64,000 nucleotides of DNA from Telmatactis stephensoni (taxonomy: Eukaryota; Cnidaria; Anthozoa; Actiniaria; Isophelliidae). The notes beneath the pieces were generated by a model. That model saw only the letters and a list, made by a program, of their open reading frames with translations, was not told where the DNA came from and did not search any database. Positions 34,131 through 43,979 of this stretch are shown here, piece after piece. The stretch lies in the NCBI GenBank assembly GCA_029948255.1, contig JALIZF010001529.1, positions 310,001 to 374,000 of the forward strand, given 5' to 3'. The stretch's first letter is position 1. Every line of letters begins with the position of its first letter. The translations under genes were made by a program, and so were the position numbers.

Positions 34131-35497
34131 GTGTAATCGGTGAAAGAGGAAGACCAATCAAAGGGGTGGGCTCTTCGGACATTCAGGGGCGCCTTGGAAC
34201 CGAGCCTACACAGAGAAACCGCAGCCTCTTCCCAAGATAAGCGTGCTAACCCTGAACAACTGAGGCTTGTTTTCCATCAGGGGTTGTTTTGTTTTGTTGC
34301 CTTTATTTTTGTTTGTTAGTTAGTTTGCTTGTTTTTTGCTAAACGAACGTGTACAGTACAAAACAAGTCTCAAAAAACTAAAATATATAAATAAATAAAA
34401 ATCGGGAAAGAAACAACTGAACCCTACAAAACTAGGCTAAGAAAATTGAAATGGTTGCCGAAAATGAAAACTTAATGAGACTATTGTGGAGAAAATTCGT
34501 AAAATATTTATGCGCCAAATACGGCAGAGACAGTCTGCCCTTTAGAAAACTACAGTGTTTTGTGCCCAAATAGCTGTTCCACCATCATCTTTACCTAAAA
34601 GCCCCTAAAAGTTTTTTTCCTGAAATTCTTGGGCTTTGAACAAGAGACCTTAATACTAAAAGAGCGACACTCAGTATACTGATGTCTGTGCGATGTTCGC
34701 GGCGACTATGACTATTTTTAGTAATTTCGCCTTCGCGCGCGCAAGGTTCTTAAACAAATATTAGAGGGGTTTCATGGCGGCCATGTTTGTGGGCAAGTAC
34801 AATAGAAAGTTTTTAAATGACAAAATATTTTATTTCTCTTGGGAGAAAATCACTATTATTTTGACCACAAACATGTCTGCCGCGAAATCGCTCTATAGAA
34901 TTTGATTTTTGACGTGCGCGCGGACCGTTTGCTTTCGGCGATGGAGAAATTACTAAAAATAGCCTTAGTCGTACATCGCACAGACATCAATACTGAGTTT
35001 CTCGCTCTCTTAGTATTATGGTCTTTTGCTTGGACAAGATTGGTAAGTGTAAAAAAATACAGAGAGCGACCAATGTTTTTACCGTTTGGGGCTCAAGCAA
35101 ATTGCATACAGCGGTAATTGACGGGCTCAAAATAAGAAACAACAACAAAGAACAAGATTAGCTGAAGAAGGTGAAAGATAAGACACAAAAGACGGCCCTC
35201 CTCTACTCTCTGTGATTCACTTCGACAACAAACCTCGTTTTAGTTTAACTTCATTTCCCAAAATTCTTTGCGTTCAGATCCAAAATGACGCTCTGCGCGC
35301 GGACTTCTCTCCAAAAAAGAAGTCTGCGCATGTGCGAGATGGGTTTCTATGGATCCGTTTGTGACGTACCCGCTCGCGGGATGACGTAAAAATCACTTAC
35401 CAGCCTCGAATCCGTCACTTTTCCAAATCTTTTCACTAGAGGCGGACGCACAAAACTACGTTAGAAGAGATTGTATTGATTGACCTAATTTTTCGAG
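34131..35497. other. intergenic region between RPL23A and the exon-repeat gene
   Basis: About 1.4 kb between divergent genes. It holds the RPL23A 5' flank, a foldback element (34650-35018) and the presumed promoter of the downstream gene, which has GC-rich CGCGCGCGGAC and GATGACGTAA-type (CRE-like) words at about 35290-35395. The only sizeable open frame (34902-35117) lies across the foldback arm and is not considered a gene. Confidence 0.5.
34650..35018. mobile_element. foldback element, nested palindrome
   Basis: TTAATACTAAAAGAGCG, then ACTCAGTATACTGATGTCTG and TGTGCGATGT at the left are mirrored at the right by ACATCGCACAGACATCAATA, CTGAGTTTCTCGCTCTCTTA and GTATTA. An inner pair (GGCGGCCATGTTTGTGG / CCACAAACATGTCTGCCGC) continues toward the centre. 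Non-coding and about 480 bp upstream of the next gene's ATG. Confidence 0.7.
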
Positions 35498-37920
35498 ATG
35501 TCTGACGAAATATTACTACAACATGTGACAACAGAGATGGAGCGAGCTGGACTTTGCAGCAACGCTATCAAGGAGTTTCCTTCAGAGGTGAAACCCATCA
35601 AGGACTGGAAGTCCAGTTACACTACGACAGTTACGGAGAATGAAGAAGCCATCGCAAAACAAGAGCGCAAAGAACCAGAGGAAGTTTTCCAAGCCCAAGA
35701 CTGCGGTCTCGTTCATCCTCTGAGCCAACCAAATGGCTACTCAAGCGGCTACCAACTACCGTTTAGAACAAAGGCGCAACTTCACGAGTTGTTTGGAGCG
35801 AAGAATATACCTACAGCAGAGAAGATGGAGGCGCGTGACATTGAAGTAGGTCTGGTACACCCGTTGGACGAATCGTCAGGTGAGCCAAACTTAAAACGAT
35901 TGATCGTATAGTACATGTATACGTTTTGTATTGTAAAAGTACATCTTTTCCTCTTTTCTCTTTCATTCTTCCATTCGAGTAACCATTAATTTCCCAAACA
36001 AGTTTCTGGCTTTTTAGTTATCATTCTTTGAGTGATACTTTTTGTGATTTTTTTAAATTATTAAAGTTTCAGATTCAGCTATGAAGCAAATTAAAACAAC
36101 CGGCTACCAACTGCCATACCGAACTAAAGAACAGCTTCATGAGTTGTTTGGAGCTAAAAACATTCCACCACCAGAGACGAAGGAGACGCGCGACATTGAA
36201 GTAGCTCTGGTACACCCGTTGAAAGAATCGTCAGGTGAGTCCAAGAGTTTTTCACTTGTCACAGTTTGGAAAAACAATATCGTACATGTACACATTGTAT
36301 CGTATTATCCTGATCCTAATCCTGATCCTGATCCTGATTTATTTCTCTGTAAAGCTAATTGCATGTGACAGAGGGGAGAACAACGGCCTAAACCACAATA
36401 GCTTACAAACCAAAAAATTACAATACTGGAAGAAATGATAAATAAATATATAAATAAGTAAATAAATACTAGATAAATTGATTTGATAAATATTGGTTTA
36501 TATTATCATCTTATGAGTTTGGATCTCATGAGTAACTTTTCCGATTCAGGCCGCATCCATCATGTTAAAACGACCGGCTATCAACTGCCCTACAGAACCA
36601 GGGAACAACTTCACGAGTTGTTTGGAGCAAAGAATATTCCACCTGTACAAGTTTCAAGACCAAACAAGGAAGAACAATCTATGATGATACATCCGCTCAA
36701 CCATCCAGCCGGTGAGATATTTAATTTCTGTATGTCATGTGATCGTTAGCCGGCACCCTCTCAAACTTGAAAAGCAAGAGACCCTACCCATGAAGTCCAA
36801 CATTCATTTCGTTGAGTCCATGTTTCAAGGGCTTTCCATATGATTTTGTGAAAGTTAAAAGACATGAGTACTCACAATAAATTTTCTGTTGTTAAACTCA
36901 TGCACAGGATCAAGCTTCAAAAATCTGAAGTCAACATACCAACTACCATACAGAACAAAAGAACAACTCCATGAGCTGTTTGGAGCCAAAGGAACACAAA
37001 CTGTTGAGCAGAGCGTTGATAAGATTGACACACAGCCTGGGAATGCAAAGGTAAGGATAACTCATCTTTCTAATTTCAAATCCGCGAAAAAGCGTTGCTG
37101 TACATGCAGTATGCAGTGCTATGCTTCAACTTGAATGATTATATTCATCACAATGATTATATCGTACTAAGTAAATCAAATCTTAATCAACACCACCAGG
37201 AAAACCATCAGAAACAATCCCGACTTCAAAAGATTTTTGCAAAGACAGAGAAAAAGGAGAAGAAGGAAAAACGACGGCTCAAAGGCAAAAAAGGTTTGTT
37301 CATGTTTTGGTCCGTCCGTCTGTTTGTCCGTCCATCCGTCCGTCTGTCTGTCTCTCTGTCTGTCTGTCTGTCTGTCGGGTGTCGGGTGGCATAAATTGTT
37401 TTCTTCAGAATTTATCTTAATACATATTGCTCTTGCTTTAGAACCCACCAATAAGGATGAAGACAACTCGTCAATCTCTTCTAAGAAGGATGACAAATCT
37501 CCCTTGCCCACCCCCTCTAAGAAACCAAAGGGTGTGAGCCGATGGTTCAAACGAGGGAACAAACTACATCCTGTAAGTAATACTTTTTTCATCCGGTTCA
37601 GTTTTACTCGTTGTTTCCTCAAAGCATGCGTAGTAGCCCTTGTGGTGAAGACCGCTACGCAAGCTGATTGAGGCACTGGGCGTTGGCTTTGTATATTTTT
37701 GCTGGGGTACAGATTTATTGGCTAGGACTGAAAGGTACATGTTGGCTGTGGAGGGGAGGGGGACAAGTTTAACCAATTTCCATTTCACTGATTGTGTGTT
37801 TTTGTAATCAATAAGGTTCCTCAAGACGTTGACACAGAACAGCAAAAGCCAGAGCCTGTGCACTCCAAACCAGAAACTCGCCCTAAACGTCTCGGTTTTT
37901 TTCGACGAAGCCAGACATAA
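35498..37920 (+). CDS. unrecognised protein with four YQLPYRT-type repeats, 7 exons
   Basis: Exons 35498-35879, 36073-36234, 36550-36711, 36908-37050, 37200-37293, 37442-37572 and 37816-37920 join in frame to 1,179 nt (392 aa). The upstream in-frame context supports MSDEILLQ as the start. Each of exons 1-4 carries one copy of a unit whose core is YQLPYRTKEQLHELFGAK, usually followed by NIP and 15-25 residues later by a HPL..xxG motif. Exons 2 and 3 are both exactly 162 nt (54 codons), bounded by phase-1 introns and ending in SSG or PAG, so they are duplicates that can be added or skipped without shifting frame. Exons 5-7 give a lysine-rich tail (KKEKKEKRRLKGKK), a RWFKRGNK stretch and a basic RLGFFRRSQT end. 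There is no signal peptide, membrane helix or known catalytic motif. I do not recognise the family. The basic tail could bind nucleic acid, membrane or microtubules; this is speculation. Confidence 0.82.
36307..36342 (+). repeat. (CCTGAT)n short array in intron 2
   Basis: About six repeats of CCTGAT/CCTAAT just downstream of exon 2 of the exon-repeat gene. Confidence 0.7.
37309..37376 (+). repeat. (CCGT/CTGT)n microsatellite in intron 5
   Basis: GTCCGTCCGTCTGTTTGTCCGT-like words then CTGT repeats start 16 bp after the exon 5 donor. Length change here could influence splicing, but nothing shows that it does. Confidence 0.8.
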
Positions 37921-38516
37921 ACCAAGTTATACCTTCGTATATGTATATATGTATATATTTAAGTTTTTCAAAAAGAATCAACTGTCAAGAGTGAATGTAT
38001 ATATAAGTTATATTACTTTACGCCTATTTTTCAGAAACCATTTTTTTACGAAACAAAATAATCAGACTTTGGTAGAGAACTTTATCTTCCAAATGTTTTT
38101 CCCGACAATGTTAAGATCTTATTTACTTAGTAAGAAAATATAATTAATTTTGATGTAAATCGATGTAAATAGCCAAGTATGAAGTTACTGCTGGAAAGTC
38201 ACCAATGTTTCAATTCACCACATTTTCAATTCGACCCGGTATATGTTGTCACAAGGCACAAGTTTCACCAACCCCTGTGAAGTCACAGTATACCACAGCA
38301 TCTTACACTGACCACTGACGTTGATTGGATGGTAAGTTTGCAATCTGGAATTCATCTATTCGTTGCACAAAATTTAATATCTGAAATTATTGGGGAAAAA
38401 ACGCTGCCAAAGAGACAATTAAAGTGTTGTCTTAATTCCTAAATGTTGACCGTTCTCAACATTTATTTCCGTTAGCAGTAAATTTTCCTTCTTCTAGTTG
38501 TACTGATCATGATTTT

Positions 38517-38740
38517 GAGTCTTGAAATCAGTCTGCTCTTGAAGTCTAGTCGGTTAATTCTTCTTCTCAGCTGACATTTAGTAGTCGTTCTTAGCTTGAT
38601 TGATTCTTCTAGTACTGATTTGAAGTCTTGAAATCAGTCTGTTCTTGAAGTCTAGTCGATTAATTCTTCTTTCTCGACTAGTAGTCGTTCTTAGCTTAAT
38701 TGTTTCTTCTAGTACTGATTTGACGTCTTGAAATCTATGA
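38517..38740. repeat. tandem repeat, about 100-106 bp unit, >2 copies
   Basis: CTTGAAATCAGTCTG occurs at 38521 and 38627, and CTTGAAATC again at 38727. The shared internal words are AAGTCTAGTCGRTTAATTCTTC and GTAGTCGTTCTTAGCTT. The copies have diverged by small indels. Confidence 0.75.
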
Positions 38741-39458
38741 TCAGTTTGTCTTCACGTCAATAGTCTATGAAATTCTGCGAGGTGACACTTTGCCTTACGT
38801 TTTTGTTGGTTGCGTGGCTATAGATTTAACAATTCATTCTACCTGTCCATCGTCATCTGTAAATCATGTTCTGTCGTTTATTCTATAGTCTTATAGGCTA
38901 AACAACGTACATGATTACGAGTACAGAGACGGTGGACAGGTTCAACGAACAGAGGCGCAATTCCAGACTGCAAACTTAACATTCCGTATCAATGTAAAAA
39001 CATCTTAGACATCGCAAGACATTTGTGGCTTGGGACGTGACAAGAAACAACGTAAAAGCTGAGACCTTTTTATAAAAACATTTTGTTTATAACTTTCTAG
39101 CAGTAAATGAACAGTACAAAACTGGATTTGAAAATTTAAAGCTACAACTTTATAAATAAATAAACCTGATATTTGTTTTATAGTGTTTATTTCTTGTGCT
39201 TCCTCTTTTGCCTATGGTACCCAGCCTGGAATCAGGATGGCTCTGGGCTCACAGAGAAACTGGGAACAAAATTCCATGTTTTTTCCATGACTTTAGATCC
39301 AATTCCACGATCTCAAAATTGAAAGTTGTTCCACACAGACAGGCGAACAATTTATCCTCGGACAATTTATTTTATTTTCGTGCATTTTTCGAGCTCTTTT
39401 TGTGTTTTTCAAATTAAAGAAAAAGGTGAGCCTCTTGTGGCTAGAGACTTTTTGGACT

Positions 39459-39844
39459 ATTGCCGGGTTTCAAGCCGTTAGGGACTGGTACGAGTCTCTT
39501 ACTATTGTGTAATCACTACCCTTATAGTCATAAAGAGCACATCAAGCCATACAAATTAATTCCGAAGTTTGGTGTTAATTAGATCAATATTGAACGAGAT
39601 ACAGCCATTCAAAAACTCCAATTATTAGTAAGAAATTTACTAAGAAATATAAACGACCGGACAAGTTGTCCCGCAATCCATACATTTCTTGGTAATAATT
39701 TTTGAATGGCTGTAACTCGTTTAATATTCATCCCATTAACCCCAAACTTCGAATTTTGTATTTTGAAGTTTGTTTGGTCTTGTGTCGATTATTGCAATAT
39801 AAAGGGACTCGTCCCTAGTCCCTAACGGCTTGAAATCCGGCAAT
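39459..39844. mobile_element. foldback MITE, ATTGCCGG ends
   Basis: ATTGCCGGGTTTCAAGCCGT at the left and ACGGCTTGAAATCCGGCAAT at the right are inverted. Pairing resumes inward (GAACGAGATACAGCCATTCA / TGAATGGCTGTAACTCGTTT; AAGTTTGGTGTTAATTAGAT / CCCATTAACCCCAAACTTC). The 386-bp body is non-coding and there is no clear target duplication. Confidence 0.75.
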
Positions 39845-40270
39845 GCCTCAGGATTTTATATCTACTACTCTTCCCCACATCCCCCACACTCCATCCCCAA
39901 AAAAGAGTTTAAAATGGTTTCCACACTGGAATATGTTGTCAGTAAGAGGCAAAATCACTGCAAGTTCCGTCTAGGAAAATGAAGAAGTAATTCTCCTTTT
40001 TAGGGAACAGCTAAATGATAATTGCATGAATCCTGCCATGCAGTTGACGCAATGGCGTTGTTCCTTATTAAACTCTTTTTAATTGAATTCTTTACAATCT
40101 GTACTACATGCACTAACCAACTACTTCTAACACAAGGCTATCCTTTTGTAAAGTCTAGCAAGGCAGGTATAAACACGAACGAATAATTTGGCAAACTTAA
40201 TCATGGAGGCTCCTTTTCCAACGTGACTTGGTTGCCTGCTAGGACAACATGAAACAATACTGCTTATTGG

Positions 40271-40604
40271 GTGGCATGGTTGGCCGAGCGGTTAGAGCGC
40301 TGGCCTTTCACGGCTGTGGTCCGGGTTCGAGTCTCAGCTCGAGCGCCTGGATCATATGTGAACTGAGTTTGTTTGATGTCAGTGTTGTTCTTGACCATGC
40401 CACGAGGGTTTTTTCTCCTGGCATGGTTCTCCGGTTTTTTTCTCCCTCAGCAGAAATCAGCAAGTGAGTTGAGTGATTATTTGCAAAATATTTATTGTAG
40501 AGGTAGTGGGCGTGAGAGTACAGTGTCCCCAAATTAGTGCGCGAGCGCTAGAAGACTTGAAGACTTAAATAAACATTTATGATGATGATGAATATGATGA
40601 TGCT
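40271..40604 (+). mobile_element. tRNA-derived SINE
   Basis: The head has Pol III boxes at tRNA spacing: A-box TGGCCGAGCGG at 40281-40291 and B-box GGTTCGAGTCT at 40324-40334. A tRNA-unrelated body follows, and the 3' end is an ATGATGATG-type microsatellite tail (about 40576-40604). This head-body-tail layout is that of SINEs. The head is too degenerate in its anticodon stem to be a working tRNA. Confidence 0.7.
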
Positions 40605-40696
40605 TGCTCAAGTAATGTGAACGCTATGGTTCTTCCTATATGGGGTCTTGTGTCCCTCTGATTTTTCATTGTCTTATTTTGGCTAATGTAAAAGCC

Positions 40697-40985
40697 TTTT
40701 CTGGGCATGGTTCTTCGGTTTTTTCTCCCTCAGCAGATATCAACAAGTGAGTTGAGTGATTATTTGCAAAATATTTATTGTAGAGGTAGTGGGTGTGAGA
40801 GTACAGTGTCCCCAACTAGTGCGCGAGCGCTAGAAGACTTGAAGACTTAAATAAACATTTATGATGATGATGAATATGATGATGCTTACTCAAGTAATGT
40901 GAACGCTATGGTTCTTTCTATATGGGGTCTTGTGTCCCTCTGATTTTTCATTGTCTTATCTTGGCTAAAGTAAAAGCCTTTTCTG
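40697..40985 (+). repeat. partial tandem duplicate of SINE body plus flank
   Basis: The segment from GGCATGGTTCT through GAGTTGAGTGATTATTTGC, the ATGATGATG tail and the downstream flank (GTGAACGCTATGGTTCTT, TATGGGGTCTTGTGTCCC) repeats that at about 40415-40700 with roughly 282-bp offset and few differences. The flank is included, so it arose by tandem duplication and not by a second retroposition. Confidence 0.8.
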
Positions 40986-41341
40986 AACATTTCCTGAAAA
41001 GAAATTTGTAGTCTGTTTTGAGTTTCCATGACCTTAGAAGTTGCACGCTACTTGCAAAACAGGCTAGCTATTTTCAAATATTTACAGTTTCGTATTCAGC
41101 CATTTTCTTGAGTTCCCGATCATTTCTGCTCCGCACATGTTTTCCCCGATAAGTTTTCACGAAAAAAACTTCATCAATTAAAAGATGGGATGATCCCAGC
41201 ACGCAGTTGGCATATTTATACAGTTACCAGTAACAAACTAACATGTACTGTCAATTTACGACTTTACTTCAAAAAAGATAAGACTAACTACCTGCTAAGT
41301 AGGAATACCTGTATATACAAACTGCATGCAATAATCTCAAT

Positions 41342-41630
41342 TCATTGAGTCATATTCAACTTTTTCTATTTACTTAGAATATTTTGATGGGGGCTGTTCA
41401 TTCATTCGTTCGTTCATTATTCATTTAGTCATATTGAACTTTTTCTATTTATTTAGATTATTTTCATAGGGGCTGTTCATTCATTCGTTCGTTCATTATT
41501 CATTGAGTCATATTCAACTTTTTCTATTTACTTAGTTTCATAGGGGCTGTTCATTCATTCGTTCGTTCATTATTCATTGAGTCACATTCAACTTTTTCTA
41601 TTTATTTAGATTATTTTCATAGGGACTGTT
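41342..41630. repeat. minisatellite, about 75-80 bp unit, 4 copies
   Basis: TCATTGAGTCATATTCAACT starts repeat at about 41342, 41421, 41499 and 41575, each with a TTTTTCTATTTA box and a GGGRCTGTTCATTCATTCGT box. Small internal deletions give the length variation. Confidence 0.85.
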
Positions 41631-41753
41631 TATATGTAGGCGAGCCAGCCCGGTAAGCGGGCTGACTTCTTTTGTTCTGTGGCCCCCAGGGAAAAGAAAA
41701 CAAAAGAAGTCAGCCCGCTTGTCGGGCTGGCTCGCCTCCATATAAACAGCTCC
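41622..41753. repeat. long hairpin with GGCGAGCCAGCCCG arms
   Basis: The arm of about 50 bases (CTGTTTATATG, AGGCGAGCCAGCCCG, GCGGGCTGACTTCTTTTGTT) is repeated inverted with four or five mismatches around a loop of about 25 bases. The last minisatellite unit flows into its left arm, so the 3' flank of that array became part of the palindrome or the element inserted there. Confidence 0.8.
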
Positions 41754-42789
41754 ATAGTTGCATTCACAAATGCTAAGGACATCTTTATGGATATCTAGCC
41801 ACCGGGTGGTTTATGTGTCTTCTAGGAAACCTTTGATGGCCATCTTATCTGTTCATCGTATCGCTACTCAGAATGGAAATGTTCTTCACGAAGGCGTACG
41901 ACCAAGACCTCTGTTTACAATGACCAGCTTTTACGAATTCACTAAAATGAATAGGAAATGATGGAGCGTGCTTCTGTCAAAATGCTAAATGTTATCTATG
42001 TCAAAACTTTTTGTTTTCATCTCAGCCAGTAAGATTGTTTTCCCCAAAGCTATAGGCAGATGTCCAAAGCAATATGCTCATCATCTTTGTATTCAACTAG
42101 TTACGTTTTAGTTAAGGCAACTATCGCGAACGGGCTTACTTTGGAGTTCTTCTGATTGGAAAGAAAATCTTGGGGTAATTATCTTTATCTATCTATTATT
42201 TTAACTAATTAACTACTAGGCCGATTTTTACTGAAACAAAGATGTAAAAAAACCTCAAATTTATTGGATAATAAGTATATTTGTTGTATAATTCAGTTCG
42301 AGGTTCTCAGATTGGTATTTCATAGTTTATAAGTTGAGTCTCTCTAACTCGAGTCCTCTAACAATTACTGCCGTTGATTTGTTCACAGTGTTAAATCACT
42401 GTTAAGAGCGGAGAGGAATTGAGGAGGGAGAAATGCGGGCTAAACAAGTAGGGACGCCGGAGGGAGAAAACTACACATGTGAACTTGTGAAAATATCTAT
42501 TAGAAAAGAACAAGTTACTTTATAACAACTTTATTTGCAAACATAGAAAAGCAAAAAGGTTATTGACAGCTAGGGGGAACTGGATAATTATAAACTAAAA
42601 GAATACTGAAATGTAATTAGCGCAAGAGTCCATTTCAATAAATGATCTTTTAGGCGCTTTTTAAATTTGTTCACAGAGTCAACACAAACCACTGACTCAG
42701 GAGTGAGTTTCATATGTCAATATTAATACCGATTTTAAAACGAAAACTTAAAAAATGTTAGTAATTATTGTATAGGGTTCCAAATTTTA

Positions 42790-43668
42790 TACTCATGTGA
42801 CGATCTTGTACGACCCAGTGAAAACGTTTAATAATTATTTAATTGATTTAGAGAATCCAATGATAAATTTAAATAGTTGAACAAGGCTTATGAGTTAACG
42901 ACAAGATTGTAGGTCTAGCCAGCAAAGGTACTTCAATCCCCCGGGCTTCAATCATTCAGTATAATTAATGCTGCTTCCTAAAATCCATCTGGAGACGTTT
43001 CTTTGTACTCTTTCCAACTTGCCTGACAGGTACTACTGGTGCGGGTTCCAGGCCAGACATGCATGTCCAGTTATTATGGCCTCTAAACACTTGCCAAATG
43101 TGCACTTCAGTGAACTAAGTATTTCATCGGCTTTTGTAGCTGTTGCGAGCACGTAAGATTTCCAAGATAAATCAGATGATAGAATAACCCCAAGATGTTT
43201 ATGGCTGTAAACTTGATTGAGAAGTGTAGAATTAATGTTATATAAGGACTGTGTTGAAACTTTAGATCTTGTGATTCTCATACTTTCACATTTCTTAGCA
43301 TTCATTTTCATTAGCCATTTATTACACCAATTTGAAATTTGGGACAGGCTGTCTTGAACAGGATGAGAAACATCATTCAAAGAAGCTGGGTTATAAAATA
43401 AGGTGTCGTCAGCAAACATAGCACTAGAGCAAAAAAGATTCTCTGGTATATCGTTTAAATACAGAGTAGGAACAAAAGAGGCACCAGGATACTACCCTGG
43501 GGAACTCTGATCCAGATAACATCTCGGCCCAGTCAGAGTTGGAACCGTCAATAACAAAACGCTGATATCTTTCGGTCAGAAAGTCGCTCAACCACTGTAG
43601 AATTTTGCCACCAATTCCAGTATTGTCGTATCTTATAGATGAGACGATTATGGGGTACAGAGCCAACT
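42790..43668 (-). pseudogene. 5'-truncated non-LTR retrotransposon reverse transcriptase, frameshifted
   Basis: On the minus strand, 43666-43424 reads GIGGKILQWLSDFLTERYQR, typical of the RT finger/palm of CR1/Jockey-type LINEs. 43419-43033 continues MFADDTLFY (the catalytic YADD-type motif as FADD), then KCESMRITRSK and NSTLLNQVYSHKHLGVILSS. Decayed sequence resembling LERVQRNVSRWILGSS carries on to about 42790. At least one frameshift separates the two frames near the expected PQGSVLGP motif, and stops follow the C-terminal part. No endonuclease domain precedes it. It is a dead remnant; clade assignment is tentative. Confidence 0.85.
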
Positions 43669-43979
43669 ACAAGCAATCTAAAATTTGTCTAAAAATAATT
43701 TCAGCTTTACGATCCTTATTCTAAACTTTAATGGTTTTTCAAACTGCTTGAATATGATGAAAAAATAATAATCCTCTTAAATTATCATTCACTGATTTAC
43801 ATCGTACTTACCACCGTAGTTTAGTGGAGTTTCTATGGATACAAAGTACAGATTGTCAAAAATACTACATAAAAGTGATCAAATATCAACTCACGCATTT
43901 AAACAGATTAGCAAAAATACTTTCATCTAGTATTAACTTGTTATCAATTTTTAGACCACGTGAAAACACAACTTTCACG

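Larger units (their letters stand above)
37921..43979. other. intergenic region with SINE, minisatellites and dead retrotransposon
   Basis: No host coding exon is recognised. An AATAAA pair at about 39155-39164 may end a 1.2-kb 3' UTR of the exon-repeat gene. The remainder holds the tandem repeat at 38517-38740, the foldback element at 39459-39844, the SINE at 40271-40604 and its partial duplicate, a minisatellite (41342-41630), a long hairpin (41622-41753) and a reverse-transcriptase relic (42790-43668), each listed separately. Confidence 0.5.

Noticed and set aside
34902..35117. 71-codon plus-strand frame with a hydrophobic stretch
   Set aside because: It lies across the right arm of the foldback element at 34650-35018.
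36889..37671. Overlapping frames through exons 4-6 on both strands
   Set aside because: They read through splice sites or the CTGT microsatellite; the spliced model keeps phase and explains the coding signal better.
43824..43979. Upstream in-frame extension of the PAN-pentraxin gene
   Set aside because: It would place about 50 residues before a well-formed signal peptide beginning at 43980.
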